From Tethya wilhelma (lineage: Eukaryota > Porifera > Demospongiae > Tethyida > Tethyidae): DNA of 64,000 nucleotides. The DNA lies in assembly GCA_964030475.1 (NCBI GenBank), contig CAXIPT010000003.1, positions 12,358,519 to 12,422,518 on the forward strand, read 5' to 3'. Below are positions 1 through 10,409 of this stretch, piece after piece. The translations under genes were made by a program, and so were the position numbers. Numbering within the stretch: position 1 is the stretch's first letter; each line of letters begins with the position of its first letter. Below the pieces are notes generated by a model. It saw only the letters and a program-made list of their open reading frames with translations, had not been told where the DNA came from and ran no database searches.

Positions 1-15
1 CATAGGTTGGCTTAC

Positions 16-1372
16 CTTCAGTCTCTGCTGTTGTTATCTGCTGAGGCGGCTGTTCATTGTGCTCTTCAGCTGCAGCAGCTGGAACTGTTGTGACAGTTGT
101 TGTGATCACGTAGTTTTTTCTGTTTCTTCTGACAAGGCAGCCAATCACCACACACAGGAGTAGCATGACCAGCACCAGTGCCCCTATCCCTCCTCCTGTT
201 CCAAAGATTACATATTGTAGAATATTAGAATCACCATTGTTGTCTGAGTCAGTAGTTGTTCCACTAGTCTCAGTAGTAGCCATGGTCAAAGTAGTTGGAT
301 CCATTGGATTGTTAGTAGTAGTTGATACTATTGGCCTACCAGTAGTTATTGTAGGACAGCTGCTATCGTTTCTGGTCCCAGGTACAGTACAGTTGAACTT
401 TGCTGCAAAGACTGTGGTATAGAAATGTGATGCACTCTCTCTCACTATCTTGCGATCAATAAACTTTATGTATTGTAACGATCATTTCAATATTCCCAAA
501 GAAACAGTTTACAAACAGAAATTTGCCTCCACAAAACAATATTGTACATCTATAGCTATATTGTTTGAAAAACTAACACTTAATACCTTTACTTCCTTCA
601 TTTTGGATGCTTTGTAGCTTGAAAAACACACATCCTTGAAAATCATTTTCTGATTCAACGTCACATGACACATTCATACGATAGAGCTCTCCCTCATAGT
701 CAGCTCTCTCATAAGGCAGCTGTCCTTCCTCCACCTGGGGTACAAAGGTCAGATGTTTACCATAGCTATATGGCTTCTTCTGACCTAGTTCTACCTGTAT
801 GGTGAGGTCATTTCCAATGGCGAACCCTCTGGGACTGATGGACACACCCTCTCCATGATACACCTCCAGACCAGCTAGGCTACAGTTATCAAGGGAACCA
901 GTTTGATTGGAGTAAGACACAATCTGAACTGGTACACTTGCTATGCTACTTGCTGAAGTCCGTCTCGTGAACACAGAGAGGGAGCCATTTTGAATAGTGG
1001 TCACCGTAATGTAATATTTCATTGTGGGGGTCAGTGTTGAGCCAGTTTGTACCAATTGCAGGGAACACTGTGAGACTATAAGCAAGATAAGCTTGTGGTA
1101 ATTGAATAATCATTATGCAGCTACCTCATTACATAGCAAGCATGTTGTTTGTACAGCTCACCTAGGTTTTCATTAGCAGTACATGTTTCATTTGACACGA
1201 GATAGGTTGGCATATCTGCTGGACAAAAATTACTTTGATTTGAACTGCAGTCCATACTTGTGAATACTGCATCTCTGTCTTTCCTAGTGACACATGTTGC
1301 ATTAGGGATGGTGACACTCTTCACATGCTGGACTGTTAGTACAGCTACTAACACAATAATTGAATATTTCAT
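16..1372 (-). CDS. Single-pass type I membrane glycoprotein, copy A (partial at 3' end)
   Basis: I do not recognise this family. Three exons fit: 1133-1372, 1067 down to 587, and 402 down to 16. The GTAATG donor and CACAG acceptor keep phase 0; the next junction keeps phase 1. The protein starts with a hydrophobic signal peptide (MKYSIIVLVAVLTVQ), then a Cys-containing ectodomain with many N-x-S/T sites (NATC, NQSN, NETC, NGSL, NQTG, NCSL, NVSC). A Thr/Ser-rich stalk leads to a Gly-rich transmembrane helix (GGGIGALVLVML, about 250-190 on the plus strand) and an RRN-type stop-transfer. A good donor (GTAAGCC) at 15-9 shows the cytoplasmic tail continues outside the window. A decayed second copy lies immediately upstream. 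A cell-surface receptor or adhesion protein is plausible, but no known domain is visible. Confidence 0.62.
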
Positions 1373-1638
1373 GTTTCTGCTCAATTATTCTTGAGCTCTT
1401 GCTGCACAGCTAGATGGTAAAGGTTTTTCTTTAATTGTTTTTTTCTTTCCCAAAAATCATGGATTCATAAACTGTTATTGTGTTTCACAACTATTGGAAA
1501 CTTGTATGCTATATATGTATATATAATATTATCTCACCAGATATATAGTTTATGCATTATTTTAGTATAGTTTATTCCTTGCTACTAATTTTAAAGTGCC
1601 ACGTGGGCATGCGATATTGATTATTGACACTTGGTGAT

Positions 1639-3122
1639 TTATGTGTTTGTTATCCAAGAGAGGGCTCTGCCATAAGATGGGTTGTCTTCCAGTTGTGAAT
1701 CAAGAGTGTGACTTGGGTTAATGATGTAGTTTCCTCCAACAAGATCAACATTTTCATATATAATATCTATACATTGGGAACCATCATATCCTTTATATCT
1801 TTGGTTCACATGATCAAATCTACAGTTTATGCAACACTGCATGTGATATTCTTACCTTGAGTGACTACCAATGCACCATGCTGTGGCTGGTCATCATTAG
1901 TTTGCCCTTCATTAGGGGCAGCTGGTATTGTGGTGGTATGCTGTGTTGTAGTGGTCTCATTTTTCCCTTCGTTTCTCCTGACAAGCCAGCCAATCACCAT
2001 ACTGACAAACAGCATGACCAGCACCAGTGCCCCTATCCCTCCTCCTGCGCCAAAGATTACATATTGTAGAATATTATTGTCTGAGTCAGGAGCTGTTCCA
2101 CTAGTCTCAGCACTAGCCATGCCAAAGTAGTTGCCTCTAATAGTAGTTGATACTATTGGAGTACTAGCAGTAACTGTTGTTATCATAGAACAGCTGTTGT
2201 CTTCTCTGATCCAGTTAATTGAATTAACCTGGCTGCAAAGAGACTGCAAATGATAGAATGAAATGTTATCTCCAGTTGCCACAATGAATATAGACAAACT
2301 TTTGGAGGTTATTTTAATGTTAGTTCCCAAGAAACACCTAACACAAACAAAGACTATGCATATCTTCATGAATAGATAAAATGTGATCATTACTGCATTT
2401 GCCGCGAATTTCTTATAATATTATAGCAGTTATAGGGTTTATGTTACAGCAGTATATAATTATATACCTTAGCTTCTTTTATTTTGGATGCTTTGTAGTT
2501 TAAAACAGGCATCCTTGAAAATCATTTTCTGATTCAATGCGTGTCACATGACACATTTGTACAATAGAGCTCTCCCTCATAGTCAGCTCTCTCATAAGCC
2601 AGCTGTCCTTCCTGCACCTGGGGTACAAAGGTCAGATGTTTACTGTAGCTATATGGCTTCTCCTGACCTAGTTCTACCAGTCCTGTATGGTGAGGTCGTC
2701 TCCAATGGTGCACCCTCTGGGACTGATGGATGCACACCCTCTCCACGATACACCTCCAGACCAGCTATAGGCTACAGTTGCCCAAAGAACCAGTTTGAGT
2801 AGAATTTGTGGACACAATCTGAACTGGTACACTTGCTAAGCTACTTGCTGATATCCGTCCCGTGCATGAACACTGACAGGGAGCCATTTTGAACTGTAGT
2901 GGTCACTGTAATATATTTCATTGTTGGGGTCAGTGTGGAGCCAATTTGTACCAATTGCAGGGAACACTGTGAGATTGAGTGGTGAATTGACAAAATTAAT
3001 TTGAACAATCATTATGCAGCTACCTCATTACATAGCGAGCATGTTGTTTGTTCAGCTCACCTAGGTTTTCATTAGCAGTACATAATTCATTCATTAGCAG
3101 TACATAATTCATTTAACATGAG
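1639..3122 (-). pseudogene. Decayed second copy (B) of the membrane glycoprotein
   Basis: Homologous to copy A along its length. The transmembrane exon (2232-1856) keeps the same Gly-rich helix (GAGGGIGALVLVML) and ends at a GTAAGAAT donor. The ectodomain exon (about 2960-2480) has lost its frame: insertions around 2540 and 2850 and in-frame stops break the segment equivalent to copy A's ELGQKKPYSYGKH region. The signal-peptide exon is cut at 3122, where a MITE begins, and 3069-3116 carries a short tandem duplication. A further tail exon (1819-1639) encodes a tyrosine-containing cytoplasmic tail (IIYENV, NPSYG) ending in TAA. The phase between tail and transmembrane exon does not join cleanly, which again suggests decay. 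An alternative is a diverged gene whose exons I have not placed correctly. Confidence 0.6.
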
Positions 3123-3601
3123 ACAAGTATAGTAAAAATTTCATAAAAATTAGTGGGGTAGGAATGGGCAGTGCTGTAAAAAGTAAGGAAACAAGGCATG
3201 TGTGTCGCAATTTCGGCACATGACTACTTCATTTTCACTTTCGATTCCTCATGCATCCAGTCATATAAAATAAATACTGATATGTATGGTTCAAACAATG
3301 TTGTACATGCCCATTGATATTATTATAATAATGGCTTGATGTCATAGATTGTGCAAGCCAATCACGGTATACATTGCATGGTTATAGCTAAGTTAGCTAA
3401 AGTACATAAGCAGGCAATTTACCTACAAAATGTTATTGTTTCAGTTAACCCTTAAAACTCTTAGGTTAGATTGCAAGGCTTGGACATAAAAATGAAGTAG
3501 TCATGTGCCGAAATTGCGACACACATGCCTTGTTTCCTTACTTTTTACAGCACTGCCCATTCCTACCCCACTAATTTTTATGAAATTTTTACTATACTTG
3601 T
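3123..3601. mobile_element. MITE-like element with perfect 113-bp terminal inverted repeats
   Basis: Bases 3123-3235 and 3489-3601 are exact reverse complements over 113 bp, with a 253-bp AT-rich interior and no ORF. Ends read ACAAGTATAG. No target-site duplication is obvious. The left end sits exactly where homology of receptor copy B to copy A stops. The class is not assigned. Confidence 0.85.
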
Positions 3602-4387
3602 TCATTCACTTTTTTTCAACACTAAAGTGTGGAGACTATCAGAGACTGGTTAGTCCCTACAAAAAGCTTGGGTAGCAGTAACTGTTTTCATAAAGCTAAA
3701 CTAGGCTAATGCGCATGCGCATTAAATGCCACGTGGATAGATAACGACCTTTGAACTCTATCTACATAACTTCACAAGATGGCTGCACTGAAGTACACAA
3801 ATTTATAGGCTAAGTTTCTAGATCTTGTTTTAGTGCATTTTGGCAGTAAACAAGTGCAAAAGACGCTAGTCCAGGTGAAAAGAAGTTACTTTGTGTGTTC
3901 AAAACCACCTCAGTGTCTTTTGTTTTCCTGGAAATCTCGTTCAAGTAAGTCAGTGACAAGGGGGGGTCACAACCATACCTGCCATACGACCGTTTGCGAC
4001 CGCGGTCAAAGTGTCGGTCAAAGGGTCAAGGCCAAATAACGTGGTTGGTCAAAGGGTCAAGACGATTTTGCCCTTGATTTCGGTGGTCATGGTGGTCAAC
4101 TTCAAAGATTCCTTTGCGGTGACAAGAGAATTGAATATTTACAGTTACATTAGCCTATAGGCCTACTTGCAGATATCTGTACTATGTACGAGGACCTCTA
4201 TATCTTTAAAATGCACAATCAGACAGATTCACAAAAGTTTTGTTTACTCGTATATAATTTATTCTAATCAATGAAATTCTAAATGGGTGTGGCCACGTAG
4301 TAACATGCACCGGACGTGAATAGTCGTGGCGGGAGCTATTGCGCATGCAAATTGATTGTGCCAAGCATATCGTGCATGCTGTCAGTG
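3602..4387. other. Intergenic, nothing recognised
   Basis: No supported gene. There is a palindromic TGCGCATGCGCA near 3710 and repeated GGTCAAAGGGTCAAG-type motifs at about 4005-4065. Short ORFs here match no family I know. Confidence 0.4.
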
Positions 4388-4675
4388 ATGGATCGACTCT
4401 TGAAGATTGTGGTGGAGCTGCACGAAGGAGAAAAAAGCACCAAGAAGATCTGGCGTTTTAATTCACATAGAATCAGTGAATACACGAAGACACAAATCGA
4501 AGAAGAAATTCTCCAGCTTTTCCCTCACATAGCTCACAAAGGTCTGTTGTTGAAACTCCATCATTTCGATGAACTTGCTGGAAAGATATGTATTGAAAGT
4601 GATGCAGACGTTTGTGAATCAGAGAAATACAAATACACAAAAGTAATGATATTGAAGTTTGATGCCTTGTCATGA
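4388..4675 (+). CDS. PB1-like domain protein or exon
   Basis: An open frame of 95 codons from the ATG at 4388 (MDRLLKIVVEL) to TGA at 4675. The pattern fits a stand-alone PB1 fold: an N-terminal beta strand (LKIVVEL), a basic KKIWRF segment, a helix (TQIEEEILQLFP), a strand (LLLKLHHFDE), an OPCA-like acidic stretch (DELAGKICIESDADV) and a last strand (KVMILKF). PB1 domains pair acidic and basic faces in signalling scaffolds such as p62 and NBR1. An in-frame upstream start at 4316 is possible but adds unlikely sequence. The gene faces a HIRAN exon on the other strand 49 bp away. The family call is inferred from pattern alone. Confidence 0.45.
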   Translation: MDRLLKIVVELHEGEKSTKKIWRFNSHRISEYTKTQIEEEILQLFPHIAHKGLLLKLHHFDELAGKICIESDADVCESEKYKYTKVMILKFDALS

Positions 4676-4723
4676 TGTGTTGTAATACTAGTATAGCTAA
4701 ATAGTAATAGTGCTTGTACTCAC

Positions 4724-4986
4724 CAAGAAACACCAACAGGATAGGTTAATAACTTCCCTAAACATGGTGCTGCTTCCCGCGCAATGTGTCCAAGCATCAA
4801 GTTCCTTCTTCCAGCTGCAGAGCCTGGTTGCGGCACATAAACAGCTACACAGTTCTCATCATGGGGGTTTTCAGGTTCTCTTTCAAGATTTACTTGAGTA
4901 CCATATTTCACCCCAACCTCAGCTAAATCATAGAACTTCACTCCGCGGCACTGGCAGCCGAAAAAAGCAAGAAATGTTGCATTCAT
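4724..4986 (-). CDS. HIRAN-domain exon
   Basis: An exon with the HIRAN signature: G-V-K-F-Y-D near the start, LEREPENPHDENCVAVYV in the middle, LGHIAREAAPCLGKLL at the end. HIRAN domains occur at the N-terminus of HLTF/Rad5-type helicases, where they bind 3' DNA ends, and in stand-alone proteins. The start ATG is taken at 4986; an upstream in-frame start at 5013 is possible. The exon ends at a clear GTGAGT donor (4723-4718), so the gene must continue, but the next bases on this strand are antisense to the PB1 ORF and I find no second exon. It may be an isolated exon from a duplication or part of a gene spanning the PB1 ORF. Confidence 0.6.
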
Positions 4987-5013
4987 AGCTACTGGTACCA
5001 CAAACACGAACAA

Positions 5014-5916
5014 TGATGTGCATAATCTATGGCATAATACACTGCGTTAATTAAGGGGTGTGGTGTTACGAACACTGGGAGCCGCCTATATTTAACCCTC
5101 GCAGTCTGCACTAAGACCTCAATTTTACCTGATTCGCGCATCCGGTCTGGTTTGTATTAGACCATAGGGAGAAAAATGTCTGCGTTTTTATAGGTTGTTC
5201 ATATTTTTCTTGTGATAGTCATTCTGAAGCTCCTTTTTGTTAAATCGTGTTCTTTAAAACTTTGTTAACCTATATATGCCATCAAACTGGGCTAGACTAC
5301 AAATCCCCTGCTAATAAAGGAGTAGGCCCTTGGGGGGTGCTGAGCAGGACAGCCATGTTCAGCTCACTGGACAAGGTGATGCAAAATACAGCAGAAGCCT
5401 CATCTTCTGTCAGAAGGTTAGTTATTTCCAAGAGTACACTCGAGTGAAAACAGAAAGCAATAGACTTACTATGATCAAAAACATACTGTATCAAAAATCG
5501 ATAAATATTACCACTTTTATGACACCAATAAGAAAAAAATTCACTATTGGACTCCTTTACTTTTTGTTGAAAACAGCTACTTCTATCATTGTAGCGAGTG
5601 TAGAAACAAACTAGACTTTTATACGCTCTCTGGTTCAGTCACCAAAACTCTCCAAACACACGAGGTACAAGCGAGGTAGCCATCTTGGTCAACTTCAGAA
5701 GACTGGACAAGCTGATGCAAATTGTCCCACAAATCTCATTTCCTGTTCATGTGATCTTTACATCCCAGTATTGCAGTAACTGTACACACTGTGGATAAGA
5801 CCTTGCCAGTGTAGAGAAATGCATCTGTAAACTCTTAGAAATACACTATGAGTACCAGCTGTGACGTCATATGTGGGCATTAAATTTGTACTACAAAAGC
5901 TACATGTACTACATGT
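5014..5916. other. Intergenic; possible short first exon
   Basis: No supported gene. A plus-strand stretch at 5355-5416 (MFSSLDKVMQ..., followed by AGAAG-GTTAGT) could be a first exon but has no partner. A diverged second version of the same motif (ctggacaagctgatgcaaa) occurs near 5703. Confidence 0.25.
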
Positions 5917-6432
5917 AACACAGCAACTCATTTTGTGCATCTTCTGATTACATTTGTGGTGTCTTTCATGTTCATCTCCCATTGCTCTTAAGTGGTATTC
6001 GTCACTTCAATCTCTTTTATAACATTCAATAGTCTTCGGAACGTTATACTACTGTCCTCTCATGTACAGTAATGTGCTCAGCCATCTCTGACACTTTCCT
6101 TCTATATAATTCGTTTGCAACTCTANAAGGAAGATGGAGAGATAAGACACCACACAACTGTTGTCAGTAGATATGATTTTTTTTTTTTTTTTTTGTTTTT
6201 TTTTTGTTTTTTTTTTGTAGAGATAGAGTTGCAAGCGAATTATATAGAAGGAAAGTGTCAGAGATGGCTGAGCACATTACTGTACATGAGAGGACAGTAG
6301 TATAACGTTCCGAAGACTATTGAATGTTATAAAAGAGATTGAAGTGACGAATAGCACTTAAGAGCGATGGGAGATGAACATGAAAGACACCACAAATGTA
6401 ATCAGAAGATGCACAGAATGAGTTGCTGTGTT
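5917..6432. mobile_element. Long inverted repeat (foldback) with ~208-bp arms
   Basis: Arms 5917-6125 and about 6222-6432 are nearly perfect reverse complements, with only a few mismatches. They are separated by about 95 bp holding a T-rich tract. Flanking sequences outside the arms differ. An n at 6126 lies at the inner end of the left arm, so a palindromic assembly artefact cannot be excluded. Confidence 0.65.
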
Positions 6433-6516
6433 TAGGGAAGAGTTGTTAGCAATTGAATTGACAAGATAGCTGATCATAGCTCCAGATTACAGATTGAGAG
6501 TTTTGGTGAATGACAG

Positions 6517-6556
<40 letters not shown>

Positions 6557-6582
6557 TCAATTGCAGCAGGCTTGAATTTGCT

Positions 6583-7183
6583 TAGTCTCGTCCCCAGACC
6601 CCACCCCTTCTCATCTCCAAGGAGAAAGAGGGTCTGGTCTCAATTGAGCGAATTCTTGGTTGTGCTGAGTCAGCAGTGAAACTGGATGTCATGTGACGAG
6701 TGTGTGTGTCTGTGTATGTACGTACTTTAAAGTGACAAGCTAGGAGCAGAGCTAGCTCAATTATAAATCTGGTGTGCGTGTGTAGGGAACCAATCACTAG
6801 AGCCGCCTGGTCAACTAGATTACAATGTCTGATTGCTTACCAGATCCATCCTGGCTTTAATTTTATAGCCCAATTAGCACGATCTACTTTTTCACTAGTA
6901 AAACTCTTCTGTAAGCGATTTCTACACTTCTATACAATATTTGAGACGTTCTGTTGTAAGCGATTCACGCAAAGCTATTAAAGTTCCCCGATCACTGTAC
7001 TGAGACATCTCGAGTCTCGTGAGATATGCAATTGAAGGACACGTGAAAACTCGAATGCTGCAATCTGATTGGCTTACCTGTTTTCACGACTGCTGACTCA
7101 GCACAACCAAGAATTCGCTCAATTGAGACCAGACCCTCTTTCTCCTTGGAGATGAGAAGGGGTGGGGTCTGGGGACGAGACTA
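6583..7183. mobile_element. 601-bp Mutator-like MITE with 95-bp TIRs and 9-bp TSD
   Basis: Bases 6583-6677 and 7089-7183 are exact reverse complements beginning TAGTCTCGTCCCCAGACC. The 9-mer GAATTTGCT directly flanks both ends (6574-6582 and 7184-7192), a clean target-site duplication. Long TIRs with a 9-bp duplication are typical of Mutator-like elements; the interior has no transposase. Superfamily assignment is inference. Confidence 0.8.
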
Positions 7184-7424
7184 GAATTTGCTAGGCCGCT
7201 GACACCTCTCAGTGGACCGTGCTGGTCATATGTCATGCATACATATACATGTGAGTGCGCCGCCTTGGGGCTTTCATTTTTACTTGCAACTAGCTCAGTG
7301 TTCATTTTTAGAAGCTGAGCTTCTGCCAAATAGCGCCATTTGTTATTTTCTACACACAAACAACATAACAGCTGCCTGCAACAAATTTCTCGGTTTTTTG
7401 CAAAAAGAAAGAATTTGGATATAA

Positions 7425-7638
7425 TACCGTATAGCGGGAAATTTTCGTGGGGGAAAATTTTTGCGCTTTCGTCTTGAATAGAAATTCGCGGGGAAAATTT
7501 TCGTGGATTGCGTCTCAACTATACGTGACGACCATAATTATACCTTACAAATTTCGTGGGGGAAAATTTTCGCGGAAAGCTGGCAAACCGCGAAATTCGC
7601 AAAAATTTTCCCCCACGAAAATTTCCCGCTATACGGTA
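7425..7638. mobile_element. TACCGTATAGC-type MITE, copy 1
   Basis: 41-bp perfect TIRs (7425-7465 and 7598-7638) starting TACCGTATAGCGGGAAATTT, with TA at both outer ends. The interior is rich in AAATTTTCGCGG-type motifs. Related copies lie near 12645, 17578 and 48947. Confidence 0.85.
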
Positions 7639-8073
7639 GGCTCTGTTTTCATAGGTAAATTTACAGCTATTAAAGCTGCGTTTTTAACAGTGAATTCTCT
7701 TTTTATTTTTACATATACAAACTGAAAGAGAAACAGTAATGACACAACCTACCTCAGTAACATCCAACTGTTCTTTTATATAATCCATACTACAAACAAA
7801 CTTTCAACAGACTGCATAATTTCAGCAAACACTTGTGAAAAACTCAACTGAACTGACAGACTTCAGCTATCACGCCACAAACAAACGAAAAAAACCTGCA
7901 TGACTGCTGCTTTCTTCCAACTGTTCTCTTGCCGCGCGCGCCTGATTATATTGAGCCCCACCCACGTAGTTGTGGCTCATTGCGCATGCGCCGTGCAATC
8001 AACCTACAAATGTGTAGACCATGCACGCCTGCAAAATGTAGCATGTACATTCTTGATAGAAAGAGAGTAACCT

Positions 8074-8226
8074 GTTTATGCAGCTGAGCCACAATCCCAA
8101 GAGCGAAATCTGTCCACACAAAGACACTCACAGCAGCGGAAGTTCCTTTGGTCTCCCAATCTAGAGGGCTCAGAGGATTCATGGACGGTGTACCGCTGTC
8201 AGCCTCAGAAGGTGTTTGACCCTGCA
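8074..8226 (-). CDS. Candidate isolated exon of an unidentified gene
   Basis: An open frame of about 50 codons (start GQTPSEADSG, end IVAQLHKQ) flanked by a CATGCAG acceptor at 8227-8233 and a CAG-GTTACT donor. The Trp-containing segment (LDWETKG, VFVWTDFALG) looks protein-like, but I do not recognise it and find no neighbouring exon. The (ATT)n tract lies directly upstream in the putative intron. Confidence 0.35.
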
Positions 8227-8235
8227 TGTTGGTGT

Positions 8236-8236
<1 letters not shown>

Positions 8237-8286
<50 letters not shown>
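8237..8286. repeat. (ATT)n microsatellite
   Basis: About 16 uninterrupted ATT/TTA units. Confidence 0.95.
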
Positions 8287-8806
8287 GTGCTTTACAGTAC
8301 ACGAAATTGGAAGTAAAAAGAGAAATAGAGGTAATAACCAAAAGATGGCTAGCATGGGTTGTTGTGTACTAATGGACAACCACACTCAATGCATGCATGC
8401 ATAGTATGCATGCTTCTTGTAGGATGGCACACATGATAGTAGGATTACACCGATGGTTCTAACAATGACTGAGGACCAGAAGGCCTACAGTGTCTCTTTG
8501 TGAGACACAAACAACAGAACTCACAACAGCAGCCAGTTGTATAGCATCAGCACAAAATCAGTCACACTAACCTGGACAATAATCATTTATTGTACAGTAG
8601 TCTCGTTTATTCCAATACATCAAGACTCTGGTCACATGATTATGTACGATACATGCAGTGAATGGACCATTTGTATATTATGTTATTTATGATCATGACA
8701 AGTAATACCTAGATATATACCTAGCATTCATAATACTTTGCAATGCGCGTATTTTACATTCGCAATAATAATTATAATATTACAATGTGACCGCGCCCCC
8801 TGAAAA
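8287..8806. other. Intergenic, nothing recognised
   Basis: No gene seen. AT-rich sequence upstream of the RRM gene with repeated GCATGCATGC motifs near 8390. Confidence 0.4.
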
Positions 8807-10408
8807 ATGTCAGTCAAAGTGACTCACATTGCCAAGTCCCTCTCCTCAGAGTGGCTCAGGAGCACCCTCTCTCAGTGTGGAACAGTCCTGAGGATGGAGC
8901 TCACCGCAGCAAGCGGAAGTAAGTCAGCAGTAGCACAATTCTCTAACTCTTGAAGAAGCTGAGTCAGCTGTGAGGGAACTAGATGGGACAGTGGTGAATG
9001 GATCAACAATGAGAGTAAAACTTGTTGAAGACAAAGAAAAGATAAGTTCATCCCCTACACCTCAAACTAGACAGGTATCTCCCACACCAACTCTCGGTCA
9101 GTTGAAGTTCGGTGAACGAAAACGATCGATATTTCAGAGTACCCCTGAAGATGGAATTAAGATAAAGACTGATGAATCAACTAGCACCACTTTCTGTCTT
9201 AATCTTGACAAATCACTTCCTGAGCCACCACCACCACCTGTTGCCAGTTCTGATCCTGAAGATGATGATGATAAAACTGCTCAGTCTACTGCTTTGGCAT
9301 CCTCAAGTTTTCTTTCAGCCCTCCTAAAGATCTCTCACTCAGTACAGCATCGAGCAAATCAGAGCCAAAGTTGAGTGAATCTTTCCCCTCACACTCTCCG
9401 AGTAGAAGGATGACAAGGCACTCACGCAATTTGTCCATTCAGTCTTATAGATCAACCACTACCAGGAAAAGTAGCCAACGAGTGTCACCAACACCAGTAA
9501 GACAAGCACAGAAATCGCTTTCTTTTGGTGGCCAAACATCTCTCAAGATATCACCGACTCTAAAGCAAAATGAAGAGGGATCAAAACGACACCATCCTTA
9601 TTGGAAGAAATCACCCAAAAGGTTACTGGACAGTGGAAAAACCAAGCAAACAAGCTCACAAGCTTCACAATCTTTGTCTCAATCTGGAGACAATCCTTTT
9701 TTTTCAAACTTAAAGCTAGAAAAAAAGATCCCATCTGTTCCTTCCAGCATAGCTAGTACAGCTACTGCACCTCCACAAAAAGACTTCAAGGAGCATTGTT
9801 CAAAGGACATTCTTCTTTCTGATGAGGTGGTATGTCAGCTGTTTGTCAAGCATCCACAAGTTATAGCTGAACTAAAACGATTGACAGACACAAATGGTGT
9901 CACGTATCGTGTTGAAGGAAGTTCGATAAAGCTGTCGGGATTTAGAATCGATATTGAAAAGTGTGAACCCAAAATAACGGAGCTGATTCAAACAGTGCAA
10001 CAACAAATTGTTAGTGGTAATGTACCACAACACTGTATGCACATTCCATTCTTAGCAACACCTGAGGCACTTGGACAGTTGAAAAGCATTGCCAATGAAA
10101 ACTGCATCCAAATCACCATTTCAAATGAGCAAGGTTTTGTGAGTTTAAATGATTTTGCTGAGTCCTACATTGAGAAATACGAGAATTCATTGCTTCCAAC
10201 TTGTGACCTAGAAAACCTAACGATTCCAGATATTCCCCTGGATCCTGAACAGCCTCCAGTATGGTCGTATTCACTGGGTGGGGCCTTGACTATACCATAG
10301 CTCCAAGGACTCAGAACTGATAGAGAATGTTTTTCGTTACGGTAGTTCACCCACAGTCCTACAATACAACAAGGCGTTTCATACCTTCAACTGTTTTGAA
10401 AGAGAATG
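8807..10408 (+). CDS. RRM / KH-like / WWE protein, PARP10/PARP14-like architecture (3' truncated, two frame breaks)
   Basis: Exon 1 (8807-8918) joins exon 2 (from 8956) in phase across a 37-bp intron. Together they form a short RRM: VKVTHIAKSL ... SGKAESAVRELDG ... MRVKLVEDKEK. A Ser/Pro/Lys-rich linker follows. The frame changes once near 9300-9328, either by an unrecognised small intron or an indel; the new frame reads SPPKDLSLSTASS and runs on. From about 9810 come two KH-like segments (VAELKRL-type helix, SIKLSGFRIDIEKCEPKI; then a weaker repeat). PPVWSYSLGGALTIP then begins a WWE-like domain, which stops at 10300 but continues in another frame as LYHSSKDSELIENVFRYG ... FHTFNCFERE up to the n at 10409. 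RRM, KH-like and WWE modules in this order recall PARP10/14; the catalytic domain would lie in the missing sequence. The family call is inference. Confidence 0.5.
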
Positions 10409-10409
10409 N

